DNA from: Botryotinia globosa | Taxonomy: Eukaryota > Ascomycota > Leotiomycetes > Helotiales > Sclerotiniaceae | DNA length: 64,000 bases | Assembly (NCBI GenBank): GCA_014898425.1 | Contig: RCSZ01000012.1 | Span: forward strand, 1,550,001-1,614,000 | Direction of reading: 5' to 3' | Shown: one piece after another, positions 1-12,353 of the stretch | How positions within the stretch are numbered: position 1 is the stretch's first letter | Layout: every line of letters starts with the position of its first letter | Made by a program: the position numbers and the translations under genes | The notes under the pieces: model-generated | The model's input: the letters and a program-made list of their open reading frames with translations, nothing else | Database searches by the model: none | What the model was told of the DNA's origin: nothing

Positions 1-1769
1 CTAAAGGTTACACAAATTCATCGTGTGTTTATGTCGTGCACTGATTACAGAGAAACGGGTTTCCACGGGTAATCATCATACGGTATACTGCGGAGATAGC
101 GGTTGTGGATGTTTCAGTTGATGTTGTGTTACGCGTGCTGCGTTGTGTTTGGGACGTGTGGATGGTGATGAGTAGATGACAAGTAGATGATGGGTATAGA
201 ATCATAGATGGACATTGGTATTGTGTTTGTGTTTGGTGAAAATGCGGAATGTGGTGAGTAGAGGACGGTGAATTTAATTAGGGATTATTGGGTAATGTTA
301 GTTGGTTGGTTAGTTGGTTGGTTAGTTGGTTGGTTAGTTGGTTGGTCAGGTTGGTTGATGTTGGTTTTGGTGTTCCGGAAATTGATTCGCCGTAGGTGCG
401 GAGGCGTAGTTATGGGTAATTGCTTCGGTAAATGGTAATCTCTCTCTTTTGATCAGGTAAAGGTGTCGCCGTTGGATATTCTGCTGCTCTTCTTTATTAA
501 TCGGCCTGTTTTACTATTTTGGGGAGGAAAGGCATTTTGGACGTTCCCAGTGGTTTGCCGGAGCATGTCTGTTGGGCTATTTCCTCGTACGAATCCGAAC
601 TACCTGAAAACCAATTTTCTCTCTTCCATCATTTGTTTTTTCCATAATTCATTTAGACAGAAAGAAGATGCCCACACACTTCGGAAAGTAAGACGCTCTG
701 CCTAGAAGTCGGTACGGCTAGATTTGTGGGAATTTTAACCACACTGCCGCCCTTTTATAGCTCATTTATTGCTGATTTTGAATTGCTACATCGCTGTAAA
801 TATTTTCACACAGTACCGCTTGGTTCTGGCAGCCGCTTCGTATAATATTGGAAAGTTTGCTGAACTTCGAGATAGTTCTGGAGATAAATGCACAAGCTTG
901 CTCCCGCAGCAGTTTTTGGACTAGTCGTCCCTTTTCAGGTCTTTGGCCTCTTTCTCGGCATTTTCTGGACAATATCCATCAGAACTGTACGATAAAGCCT
1001 CCAGTAAACAAGGATTCTCGATGGGGAAGAAAATTCCCTTCTACCGTGTGTTGAATGAAGGGTCGAGTAATTCTTCCTTGCTGGCTGTCGGTTCATGACC
1101 TGGTGATCATTCATCAGCTTGAAATGATGCCTGAGAAGTTACCTCATTCATAAGCGTTTTTTCATCGCACGGGACACATCTTACTCGAAAAATTGGAAGT
1201 ATCTCAACATCGAAGATCATGAAGGCAAGATTTCGGAGGCTCGTGAACATGAGTTGATCAGAAACTTAAACTTGATCAAGGCTTAAGAGCCATTATCTCG
1301 AGGGCTTCGAAGCTTCTCTGAAGGATTCATTATGCGACAAGCAATCGAACCAAATGTTTCAATCAACATCAAAATCAAATGACAGGTACTTGGATTGATT
1401 ATGGAGATTTGAACTCTGGGAAGCGTTTCACCTGCACCCACTGTTTCTGGTAAGGATCTGATGACTAATCAACCCACAATCAGGGATGCCGGAGCATCAA
1501 AATGTTTATTTCAACATCACTTTCATTACGATCATATGTAAAGCTGGCAGCTTTTCAAATTCACGCACATTTACATATCACTCGTGGATAAATCTCGAGA
1601 AGGGGTTTCATGTTCTTGTTTCATTAAATTAATTCTATTCAGAGTGTCTTTCTGATAGCTGTTGTCGATGAACTTTGTCCTTGCGTCTAACTTGGCAAAC
1701 TTTTGTGAACATTATTCCCTTCATAATGTGAAGATTCCAATGCTCTGGATGCTTTCTTATTTGTTCCTC
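1..1769. other. Intergenic region with a 12-bp tandem repeat
   Basis: I see no supportable gene here. Short open frames exist on both strands but lack codon structure, introns or recognisable protein features. Around 299-350 the 12-bp unit TTGGTTGGTTAG is repeated about four times, a simple minisatellite. The remainder is AT-leaning unique sequence and includes the 3' flank of the minus-strand gene that ends at 1770. Confidence 0.6.
299..350. repeat. 12-bp minisatellite (TTGGTTGGTTAG)n
   Basis: Consecutive near-identical copies of a 12-bp unit, itself built from TTGG/TTAG, fill this stretch; the last copy diverges to TTGGTCAGG. It lies outside any gene model. Confidence 0.85.
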
Positions 1770-3079
1770 TCAGACGGTTGGTGGAGGGACCTGATTTGGT
1801 GAAGCAACAGGAACAATCTCGAAGAGTAAACAAAGTGTGTGATCAGGATAGTCATCTGTGTTTGTACTGCTGACGTCAAGGGCCTCTTCTCCATACGTCC
1901 AAATGGTTATACTGTTAACCTTCTTCACACCCAGACCAGTTACTATATCTTTGTGTTGGTTGAGTAGAAAACCGATACCAGCACCATTCTTGCTTCCAAG
2001 AATAGCAAAGAAGGGATCATCAGTTGGGTGTAAAGTTATCCTATCTCCCCAAAGTGGTATAGTACTATGTCCGCTTGCTCTTAAAGCCATCTTGACCATT
2101 ATGTTGGTGTCAATGTTGACGATTCCTGCTCGGATTATCCATTCTAGATTCTTGACTGCAGAGGCACCTGCAGTAGAAAAATTCAGTAATTGTTCATCAA
2201 GTAAGGGTCTCATGGAATAACAAACCACAGACTCTCTTGTAGTATAGGAAAACTGCATCAGACCAACTCCATATACGGGGAGCATCGTCTGCATTCTTGT
2301 TGAAACCTAGTGAGGCTGGACTGACGTTTCTGTCTGCTATAAGAAGTCCAGGATCACAGTTGATCAAAGTTTCCCATTCTGCTCCTGTTGGCTGAAACCC
2401 TCATGTTAGTTTCCATTAGAAAGATATGGTAATCGATGGCACTTACTTCTACAAGGCGAGAACTATCATGCCACAACTCATGATCAAGTGTGTCGATCTG
2501 AGAGAATCCTTTCGCAGTGTGTGCTTCACGAACCAAGATCGGCATGGGCTCATCTGCTTCCCAAACATCTGATCCAAGGAAATTCAGTGGTTCATCCAAA
2601 GCTTCTGCAAAGACAGGTCCTTCCTGATCGTCTGCTTTCAAGACATAAGTCCTAAATCCCTCAGTGTAGAGATTTGCCGGATCGTAGATCAATGCCTCTT
2701 GAGATACACCACCATTCTTCTGAGTTGTCAGCGCAAGACTGTCCTGCATGGTACAATACAATTGTCTGCCCTTCAGAACTCGTGCAGCATAGAGTGCTGG
2801 ATCTGCACGTGTACTGATGTTGAAGGCATGGTTGTGATGGTCATTGTTGTGGCGGCGGCTGTGGTGGTGATTGACAAGTGAAGTCATTGCTTGTGTGAAA
2901 TTGTCAACCTTAGTCTGAGCAGTCTGAGCAGCTTGTGAAACAAGTTGATCAATTGGGAGAGCTGCTTCATTATGATTGACTTCCGCGCTTGTGAGACTGA
3001 GGAGTGGAGCAAGTAGGATGGTGTAAACAAATAAGAGCATTAAGCTCTTAGAAATGACAATACCAAACAAAGAAGGCAT
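1770..3079 (-). CDS. Putative secreted protein of unknown function
   Basis: I do not recognise a family. The start was set at 3079 rather than 3118 because the protein then opens with a hydrophobic segment (about residues 9-32, ending near LTSAEVNH) that looks like a signal peptide. A His/Asn-rich stretch (about residues 72-82) follows. Exon 1 is 3079-2447, with donor GTAAGT. An acceptor TTTCAG gives exon 2 from 2391, but that frame soon ends unless a second, unusually short 37-nt intron (2325-2289, GTCAGT...ATGCAG) is removed. The last exon then runs 2288-1770, giving about 405 aa. One longer intron (2446-2289) would give about 383 aa, and a frameshifted pseudogene is also possible. The gene is divergent from the GH71 gene at 4436. 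Confidence 0.5.
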
Positions 3080-4435
3080 GTTGGCTTTTGTTAACGGTAA
3101 TTGAGGTTCTTCGTACAATGTTTTTTGTCTGTGTGTGTTGTGTTGAAATCAAGAAAGGACAGGAAGGAAGGGAATCTCTGTAAGAGAACGTCGAGCCTTG
3201 TTTGGAGAAACTACAAAAGTACCCTTTGTTGAGGTCACATACGGCAAGATCCGGATACCCGAGAAACTTCACTTTACAATTTCTCTGTTGAAAATATTTT
3301 CAGAAGTGAATATGTGGCTGCACCTCCCCTTCAAGCAACTCGAGGGACCTGGATGGTGCTTGTTGGGAAATGAGATTCTATGAGTCCAATGATATCATTT
3401 AGATCCTCATTTCTTTGTCTGTCAACTTGACACTAGAGGGGTGTAGACCGCCCAGGACACTGCATACATCATTTTTAGAAAAAAACTAATAATAAATCTT
3501 TCTTTCCTCAAGTCAAGATGAATGATTACGTTTTGATTTTAATATGGAAAATTTCTGTATGACAATTTTGATTTGGCTAGTGAACAATATTGCCCATTAT
3601 CGACATAGGCAAGACCCATGATCAATTTATCAAAGCAAAATACAACAGAATAATGTGTCTAATAAGTATATTTTACTGGTGATGAACTATTCATCTGACA
3701 TGTAAACAATTTGAAAGTCGAATATTCCTAATTTAGCCTCATCAGTCAAGAAAAGGGCTGTCTATAAGCAACTACCTAGATAAACCATTATGATTGAATT
3801 TTATTAAAAGCGACTAGACAGAAGATGAACTATTCGCTACTAGTTTACTATCATTTCTTATATTCCAATTATCTAGATGCCTTTATTTCGTGGGGAAAGT
3901 AGCATATCTACCTGGATAGATAGACAAGTATTTCTCTGCTAAGGACTAATAGATTTTATAAGTCCAGAAGTGAATGTCAATACCGAAACCAAGACGCTTG
4001 TACCATTCTCTTGTTTCTTTCATCGGTTTCCAGGGCAGCCATCTATACTGATATCCGAACTCGATCTACTTCCCTTCCCGAAGATCAACCTTGGATTGAG
4101 CACATTTTTCTTTGGTTTCGCATTTTGAGTAGCAATCATGTCGGGTCTAGCTTGTAAATATTGTTGAGAGCCATGAGAACTAGTGTATCTTGATACTCAT
4201 ATACTATTCCTTCCGAGCTTCAAAATCTTCAACCTCTTCTCCCACATATTCCTCCATCTTTCTCCCCAATTTTCTCCTTACCTTCCCTTACTCTTTAATT
4301 CTTTACATTCCTTTACTTTCTGATTTGTCTTAACAACAACACTGGTCCTACATCTATTGGAACTCCAATTGATGCTAGAGACTGTTTACCTTTCATAAAT
4401 CATTTCACTCTTTCCAGAGTCTTCAAACTTCCAAC
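3080..4435. promoter_or_regulatory. Divergent intergenic region with CT-rich leader
   Basis: This 1.36-kb spacer separates the minus-strand secreted protein from the plus-strand glucanase, so it must hold both promoters. From about 4200 to 4430 the plus strand is strongly pyrimidine-rich (runs of CTTC/CTCC/TTCC), a common feature just upstream of filamentous fungal start codons. I could not assign specific factor sites. Confidence 0.45.
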
Positions 4436-7400
4436 ATGAAGATTCCTCACCTGCTCAGCTGGCTTTTAGCTATCTCACTCCAGTTGCATACTGCAGTCTC
4501 CCTTCCCGGTTATACTGATCTCAATCACTTTCGACGCGCTGCCGCTGCCGATTCAGGAATATGTACTGTTGATGGCAAAGCCGTTTTTGCTCATTTCATG
4601 GTTAGTTAAAAGCTCACATCTGTTTGCATGTAGCTTTTTTGCTGAATGTTAATCATTTGAACTAGGTCGGCAACGTTCCCTTTTGGGGAGTTCCAGAATG
4701 GACTCGAGATATGACCGTAAGTTTTTCGCCCTTTCAAACATTAACTCATGATGTCTTTGGGCAGCGCTGACTTGTTTTTAAAGAGAGCAAAGCAGGCTCA
4801 CATTGATGGCTTTGTCTTGAACATGGCTAGCACCGATCAGAATTTACTGACCCAAGTAGCTTATGCTTTTTCTGCTGCCAAGAAAGTCGGTTTCAAGTGT
4901 CTTTTCTCATTTGACGAAACCAGTAACTGGTCATATGACGCCATCATGGGTTACCTCAATCAATATATTGGGAACGATGCATACTACATCTATAAAGGAA
5001 AGCCTTTGGTGTCTACTTTTGAAGGAGCAGGAAATGCTGATGCTTGGCGTCAAATCAAGGCACAGACTGGCATTGTCTTCATTCCAGATTGGTCTTCTCT
5101 AGGTGCACAAGCTGCTATGAAGCTTGGTGTTGCAGATGGTCTCTTTAGTTGGGCTGGTAAGTAATGACTCCCCATTTTCTTTCCTTTTTTAACACAAAAT
5201 AGCTTGGCCTTGGGGCAACACAGACATGAATACATATGTTGATGCTTCATACCACCAATTTCTTGATGGAATGCCTTACATGATGCCTGTAAGCCCTTGG
5301 TTCTACACCAATCTGCCACAGTTTAATAAGAATTGGCTTTGGAGAGGTGACGATTTATGGTATGACAGATGGGAAGAGGTTCTGTTTTGGCAACCTGATC
5401 TCGTCGAAATCATATCATGGAACGACTACGGAGAATCTCATTATGGTAAGTCTCAATTTTCTCCTTTGTGGTTCGTGCGTTTTACTGCATTTTGCTAATC
5501 ATATTATGTGACAGTTGGACCTATTGATGAAACAACCATGGGTGCAATGCGCTCTGCTCCTTTCAAGTACGTACACTTTCCACAACTTTTGCCGGCTTTC
5601 GCACCCAGCTTTACTCCCCCGATCTCGAGCATATTTATCCTCTTCCTCAAACACATCTCTTCTCTTGCCTACCACAACTCCGTTCTTGATAGAAAATGCT
5701 AACATCATGATTTTTGACAGTTATGCGTTGGGAATGCCCCATGACGCCTGGCTTTTGTTCCTCCCTTACATCATTGAAACCTACAAGACTGGCTACTCAA
5801 GTATAGGCCAAGAAGGAGTCCAAGCTTGGTATCGTCCCAATCCAAATTCTGCAGGTTGCGGTACGAATGGCACAACAGGAAACACTGCTTCTCAGTCAGT
5901 ATAAAGCAAACCCCTCCTTCCATTTCTCATTGTCAACACACGGTTGCTAATACTGAATGCATTTAGATTATTGATTGAGTTTCCTCCATCTAAGGTGGCA
6001 CAAGACAAAATCTTCTACTCTGCACTTCTCTCCTCCGAAGCAGATGTCTTTGTTACCATCGGTGGCGTTGATACTGGCGCTAAATGGTTGAAGAAACCAT
6101 ATTCAGGTGTGGGCATCTATCACGGAAGTGTTGACATCAAGGGTACTGGACCTGTGATCATCGTCATCAGCAGAGGCGGCACAGTCATATGCTCAGCTAT
6201 TGGTGACGTCCACATCTCAAATGACTGCCAACTAGGACTCACAAACTATAACGCATATGTCATGGGTGCAACGGGTGATTCATCCCCTGCGTTGCCTGAC
6301 GCCAGTATCTGCAACTTGAACTGTACCAGTGGTTCTGGCGCTGGGGACTTTCAAAAGCTCTGTGCATATACTTGTGCAATTGGTTACTGTCCCAAAGGCG
6401 CTTGTTACTGTACCGGTATGGGAAAGGCAAAGCTTCCAAAGGTCTCAGGACCAGTTGGCTATCCTATCGCTGGCGCCGATGCAAATTACGAGGGTTTATG
6501 CAACTTTGCTTGTGTTTATGGCTACTGTCCTCCAGAACATGTAAGAAAATCTCTTTTCTCAGTGTCTCATGCCAAACTCTGCTTTCATATCCTGTATTCC
6601 TACGCAGGCTAGCTATGCTTCAATCTTTCTCTTGATGCGGAATTACTAACGCCAACATTCTCTAGTGTGGTACTGTGTCCGGTCTGCCAATGGCCACACC
6701 AACAGTTTCGCCCTTTACGCCTCCAGCTTGTGTCTTTGGTAGTGGTGCTGGTTTACTCGAAGGCCTTTGCAGCTTTGCATGCAACTTTGGATTTTGCCCG
6801 ATTAACGCTTGCGTAAGTAGACAAACAATGTTTTGTTTCCCCTCGACTGTGGTGAAAATTTACTAAATCTTCGATCTACAGACTTGCATTGCGAAAGGTC
6901 CACTTAATGTACCACCTAAAGCAAACCCCGATATTGTGGGCGTGCCTGCAGCTGGTCTCGATCATGCTACTTATGGGCCACTCTGCCAATTTGCTTGCTG
7001 GCATGGATGGTGTCCGAGTGATGTTTGCGTAAGTTAATTCCATTCTTTATATCTCACGTTGGACTTGCTGTTGAACTTGATTGAACACTCATGATGGCTT
7101 TAATCGATCAATTTGATGAACCACTTGAGCATACCAATCTTCATGCAAGCTTGTCTGTCTGTACTTACTGCTTGAGCTAGCTTCTATCTTCTGTTCCATT
7201 TTGGAAGTCCCATCACTAACATCCCCTAGACAAAACTTGAAGATGGTTCAGGCCCAGTGTATATTGACCCAGCCATATTTACAGCTCAAGACCCTGAAGT
7301 CGATTGCAATCCTCCTTGTACATTTGTAGGTTATAGATCGAATTCATTGTTCCATATTTTCCATTAATTCAGAAACTATTCGTGAGATCCATCCACTGAC

Positions 7401-9247
7401 TCTCCCTCACCATGCAGGTATTCCCACCCAGTACATATCATGGTGAAACCGTCTTCTCTTTTCCACCAGTCAAGACCACTTTGGTTCTCGGCAAAGGCAA
7501 TGACGCTACTGTTCTCACTACTGTTATTACCCCCAAACCAAGTACAGGATCAACGGTTAGTTTCTTCGACATGACCGTCGGTGATTTTTCCGGTTTCTCA
7601 TTTTCTATGACATCTATGTTCAAGCCATCTCCTGTGGTTATTACAGTTAATATGATCTCGATTGTGTACACAACTGAATTGTGGTTCAATCCTGTCACTT
7701 CGCCATCCAACTGGCAAATTGGTGGTGGTGCGTCAGCAACTATCACAACTACATCAAATGGCGTTGTCCTTTTCCCTCCTGTTGAATGGCCGGGTTTATC
7801 GGAAACCACTTATTGCTCCGATATCATCTGTCAAACTTTCTCGATAGATCAGCTTACAAGTCTTACCAATGATCCTAGCCGCACAACAGCCATCATATCC
7901 ATTCCGGTACCGACGACCTCGGGACAGACTACTTCTCCGATTATTGTAGTTACAGTACCGGTACAATCGTATGGTTACTATTGGCGCCCGTAAGTCATAA
8001 TCCTCACTCCAAGTTATAGCCTCACAGTTTTCATTTTCTGGGGCAGAAAGTTCAAAGAGCAATTACTAAGTCATTATTCTCTAGTAAACCTAATCCCGTT
8101 GACCCTAAAATTCCTTTCCCAACCTTCCCTCCACTTCCATGGCCTCCAGTACCAAAGTTACCTTGTATAAACCTTGGACTCGTCAAGATTGACTGCCCCC
8201 CAGATAAGAAACATCCCACAACCAGATTCAGCCACGGTCCACCGAAGTCCACTTGCACACACCATTGCGGTACTATCTGCACTGTAAACTGCGATACCGC
8301 TGGTCAGCCCAGTAGTGAATCCGAGACTGAGACTGAGTGTGAGACTTCGACTGTTACAGATATATTTGGTAAGTCTCCCTCATATTTATTGTTGCTTTAC
8401 TTGTCTTCGCTTTTCTTCTCAAGGCAGAGACAGCTTTAAATCTTTTAGGTTATCGTGTATTTTTACCTTGGCAGTCACTAACTTTTTCGCTCTCATAGTC
8501 TCATGCAAAACTGGCTCATGTACAACTACTAAGACATCTTTGGCCTCAGGATGTACTGTGGTGGCAACAACTACTACCACCGTAAGTACAATAATTTTTC
8601 GTGTTCAACGCCCTCCTTTCACAACAAAACTTTTATAGCAGACAGCGACTAATTTTTCTCTGTTGTAGCAAGCACCTTGGTGTCCAACTGGAGTTCCTGG
8701 TGAGCAAGAGGAAGACACAGACAATTTAGACAATGCTCCTGTCGTCTACGGTAAAGAAATTGCCGGTATGCCCCAAAATGGTGTCGTCATCGTTGGAGGC
8801 GTGGGAGGCGACCGTCATCCTATCTACTATGCCCCAACTAGCCCATTTGGATGGTATTGGTGGTATCCTGCTAGTCTCACGTCCGTCGGACTGCCTCCTG
8901 AGATGTTGTCGCCTGGCACAGTCACCACCGCAGTATACCGTAGCTTCTTGCCGGCATATCCTACCGTCCGCATCATTCCTCCCATTATCGGAGCTACACG
9001 TTTGGCTCCCACAGGTAACTATCTGGAAAAGCGATACTTTGTCACAGACAATGACTGCGGAACTTGTTCTGGGGATGCATGTAAAGAGCGAGCTGCAAGT
9101 CCTGGATATCCCCCTTGCTGTGCCGACAATTCGTGCGGACCAGTGTGGCCACTTTGCAACTGTAGACCTGATGGTGAATGTGCAGGTACCGATCCTGAAT
9201 GTTGTTTCCTGGATGGTGGTTACAATTGTGCTTTTCAATCCAACTAG
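4436..9247 (+). CDS. Secreted GH71 alpha-1,3-glucanase (mutanase) with Cys-rich repeats
   Basis: The protein is predicted to hydrolyse alpha-1,3-glucan (fungal wall glucan or mutan) outside the cell. Fourteen exons join in frame to 1179 aa: 4436-4600, 4666-4716, 4784-5156, 5203-5445, 5515-5566, 5721-5894, 5967-6540, 6666-6812, 6882-7028, 7230-7325, 7418-7989, 8085-8368, 8499-8581, 8669-9247. A signal peptide (SWLLAISLQLHTAVS) precedes the GH71 domain, with FAHFMVGN, AHIDGFVLNMAS, FSFDE, FEGAG and SWNDYGESHY motifs. After the catalytic part come four Cys modules of the type LCxFACxxGxCP, each close to an exon boundary, then a Thr/Ser-rich and Pro-rich region and a Cys-rich C terminus. Exon 3 uses an AAG acceptor; the upstream CAG at 4762-4764 breaks frame. 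GH71 identity is secure; the role of the C-terminal half is unknown. Confidence 0.9.
6300..7230 (+). other. Four repeated LCxFACxxGxCP cysteine modules in the GH71 protein
   Basis: The modules read LCAYTCAIGYCP, LCNFACVYGYCP, LCSFACNFGFCP and LCQFACWHGWCP, each followed by one or more Cys. The last three are separated by introns at equivalent places (donors at 6541, 6813 and 7029, each just after the module), and exons 8 and 9 are both exactly 147 bp, which points to expansion by exon duplication. Such Cys modules are known to accompany fungal GH71 domains; a carbohydrate-binding role is plausible but inferred. Confidence 0.75.
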
Positions 9248-9657
9248 GAGCTTCAAGGGGGTAGATAATAACTCGATAGGGTTCTTGATTATCTACATTA
9301 GGTGCAGACCATAGATACTAGAGTTTTCGGGTACATCCTGTTACAGTATCCGAAAATTAGTTAGACAGCTGTCCACTATTATAATGAAATGATATGATAT
9401 CTAATTACTTCGTCCTCCAATGTTGATGATTGTGACTGTAGCAATGGTGTATTCTCATGTGTGCAATTTGTAATACCCATGATCTCAACAGACTGACTCG
9501 AGTGAATTATACCACAAGCACCAAATTCCACAATGGCATGAGTTTTACCTGTACCAGAAGCGAGGAACTAAATATTATTAACCTATTCAAAAGTTGCAGC
9601 ATCGCCGCCCAAATAATACCCCAGAAAGTCGGAGCTCAAGACATGCGACTAGAGATT
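9248..9657. other. 3' flank between GH71 gene and P450 pseudogene
   Basis: This 410-bp spacer is AT-rich and carries the presumed 3' UTR of the glucanase. I see no gene in it. Confidence 0.5.
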
Positions 9658-11031
9658 CTACTCAGCAACGAGAGCAACCTTAACACCCTTCCGACTACTT
9701 GTTGAAACCCTCAACTCTTCCACCCGCTCTTCCACCTCATCTCTACATTCCAGATACTTCCATTTTTGAGCCATACGTGCTAATGTATATGCGATTTCTA
9801 TTTCTGCGAGGTGTTGGGCGGGACATGACGGATGCCCCAACCAAAAGGTATGTAGGCTGCTTCTGGACGGAGAGATAGGTCTTCCCAACGGGACTGGAAG
9901 GGTTGTTGGTTGATTTAGGTGTAAAAGATTACGTGTGAATGGAGGGAAATCATTTATGATCGGATGGGTGATAGGAATTTGGGAGGAATGATTTCGGAAA
10001 TGTTTCTTGAATAATTATGCGAATTTCCCAAGATTCGGAAAGAAAAATGAATTCATTCCAGATGAATGAATGAAATTGCGGAATTAGGAATGTGTTAATT
10101 GCATGTTGGATCTATCAAGAAAATTGAAAACTTGGGAATTTACCAATCAAGCAATGGACCAACTGGTGGGCTTCGTGGACTTGGTGAAACTTTTTGGAGG
10201 TTTAAGTCATATTGGGAGACAGAGTGCGGCAATGGGAATGAAAACTTTGCTTGACTTACAGGGACGAATTTATCTCCATCTGGCTGGAAGTAATCGGCTA
10301 GTCTATGAAGACTATACAGAGGAGTGATAATCACGGTGCCTTTTCGAACAAAGATGGGAGATTTGCCATCGGGGCCGCCGCCTCTCGGAAGAATTCCATC
10401 CTTGTATGCTTTTCTTGAAGCAATGCTAGCTACCGGACAAAGGCGAAGTGCTTGATAGTATCTATTCAGCGGCTGCCGGTAGAGAGTGACCGGAGTTACT
10501 CACTTTCTTTGATGACATTCTGCAGGCATTTCAATTTCCTCGGATTATCATGTGTATAGCTCGAGATCGAAGCACCATGAGCTTCGATTACTTCTTGACG
10601 AAGCTTAAACTCGGATTCCGAGAAAGTTAGAATAGTGCATTTCCGATAGTGATAGCACTAGATTCGTATCCCGCAAGGAACACATGCAGAATTTGACTTC
10701 GAAGTTCGTTCCGATTGTCGGTCTGCATAGCCATATCATATAGTAGAACATACTTATGTCAAGATTTATCTTTTTCGGCAGGTTCCTCTTTCGATAGATG
10801 ATCGGCACGGTATTCTATTGCTCTGTCAACGTAAAAGTCGGCGAATGCATGTGCTACTTTGATAGAATCATAGTATTTCTTATCGTGATACAGAAACGCC
10901 AGTTTCCCTAGCTGAAGGCGTCGTCCAGTGCCAAATTGACCGTAGTGAAAAGCGTCGAGAAAATCCTCGGATCGAACAGGTTGCTCTGGAGCAAGCATGT
11001 CAGGGTAGCTCCGTGTCAAAAGCCAATTCAT
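9658..11031 (-). pseudogene. Cytochrome P450 pseudogene (CYP52/CYP539-like), 5'-truncated
   Basis: Read on the minus strand, P450 landmarks occur in the right order but in broken frames: an N-terminal-half segment (VRSEDFLDAFHYGQ, GTGRRLQLGK, IKVAHAFAD) at about 10990-10770; the I-helix (FLAGYESSAI) near 10650; the K-helix region (LRQEVIEAHGA) near 10570; LPRGGGPDGKSPIFVRKGT near 10350; and the haem loop region (GHPSCPAQHLAEIEIAYTLARMAQ) near 9830. Lesions include an in-frame TGA at about 10760, a TAA near 10635, and a frameshift before the K-helix. The haem loop has lost the usual FGxGxRxC pattern, although its Cys remains. The first 200 or so residues, including the membrane anchor, are absent. 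This resembles the n-alkane/fatty-acid hydroxylase type. It is dead as a P450. Confidence 0.85.
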
Positions 11032-11102
11032 TACACCGCCATGTGCATATTGGTTTGGTATTACAGTAACAAAGTTTGTTATGGAGAAGTCGTCTCTAAT
11101 TT

Positions 11103-12090
11103 TCAGCTACATGCATTTGTAATCTTCAGCTTAGGCGAAGACGTCACAAAATTTGTTACTTCTTCCAAGTCCCTGGTGCAATCTACCAATCGGCCTCTTA
11201 AAGCTAACCCTTTTCCAGCAGCCAAATAAACACAAGTCCAAGCTGGTAAATCAATACTGAACTCTGGGTGTGATTTATGTAACTTGGCCATCATTTCAAT
11301 AACATATGGTGCCTCAACCTTCGTCTTCTCCGGATAAGCGGTCTGATGTAACCCGGTCTTGATCTCACCAGGATGAATCGAGAATACTGAGATGCCGTTT
11401 TCCTCGAACCCGAAAGTATCTTTTTGAAGCATATTCAATTCTGTTTGCAAAACACCTCCAAATCTTGTGATGGCTGTCTTCGCACATGAATACCCTGAAG
11501 CCCAAGGCAAGTCCGCACCTGCCGCTCGAGAACTCGTGAAAATGATCGTACCGGAATTCCGTTTCTGCATTGAGGGAAGAACGATTCTTGTCAATTCTGT
11601 TGGTGCTTTAACGTTGATTTCCATTTGTTTCCACCATTCATCTGCGTCTGTGATATGAAAGGGCATGAAAGTATTTGTGCCAGCATTGTTGATAAGAATA
11701 TCGATGGGACCAAGTTTGCTAGTAACCTAATAGGTCATTTCATCAGCATGTGTTCCAATAACGGGCCAAACACACTCTCAATCGTACCTCTTCGACCAAA
11801 CGTTCCAAATCAGATCGTTTACATACATCTCCAACAACTCCGATTACTTTCACATCCGGGAAAGATTTCGAAAGTTCTTGAGCAGTCTCGTCTACCTGAC
11901 TTTCGGTCCTTCCAGTTATCGCGACAGAAGCCCCCGATTTTGCAAGAGCATATGCGATATGTTTCCCGATACCTCTACCTGAGCCTGTAACTAGCGCAAC
12001 TTTGCCAGTCAAGGACTGTTCAAATTGCTTAGGTTCAATTGAAGGATATATTGAGATTCTCAGGGAAAACTCCGGTTTTGACATCTTCAT
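11103..12090 (-). CDS. Short-chain dehydrogenase/reductase (SDR)
   Basis: This is an NAD(P)-dependent oxidoreductase of the classical SDR family; the substrate is unknown. Two exons, 12090-11788 and 11726-11103, join across a 61-nt intron (GTACGA...TTAG) to give 308 aa (or 306 from a second ATG at 12084). The cofactor motif TGSGRGIG, the structural LINNAG motif, and the catalytic YSCAK (YxxxK) with upstream Ser in FTSSRAAG are all present. The C terminus is somewhat longer than in minimal SDRs. The neighbours, a P450 relic and a scytalone-dehydratase-like relic, suggest it is the surviving member of a former metabolic cluster. Nothing in its own frame is broken. Confidence 0.85.
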
Positions 12091-12353
12091 TTTCGTGTAA
12101 CATTCTCCAGAGGTTACTCTACAAAATGCGTGCGACTGAGTAATAGCACCATAGAAACAATAATGCAGAAGGGATTTGTCGGCAGTCCGCTTTCGTGGAG
12201 ATACAATTTGGGGTAAGCGGGGGTGGAATGTGGAGGTTTAGTCTTCTTCACATCCGCCCCACAACGGACTCCAATTTTCGGCACTTACTATCGGCAAGTG
12301 CTAATTTTATTGTTGATTAGAGTTTCGATCAAAAGCTTGTGTATTAAAGTTCG

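Noticed and set aside
4765..4783. Frameshift in GH71 after the second exon
   Set aside because: The apparent shift disappears when the AAG acceptor at 4783 is used, which also restores family spacing.
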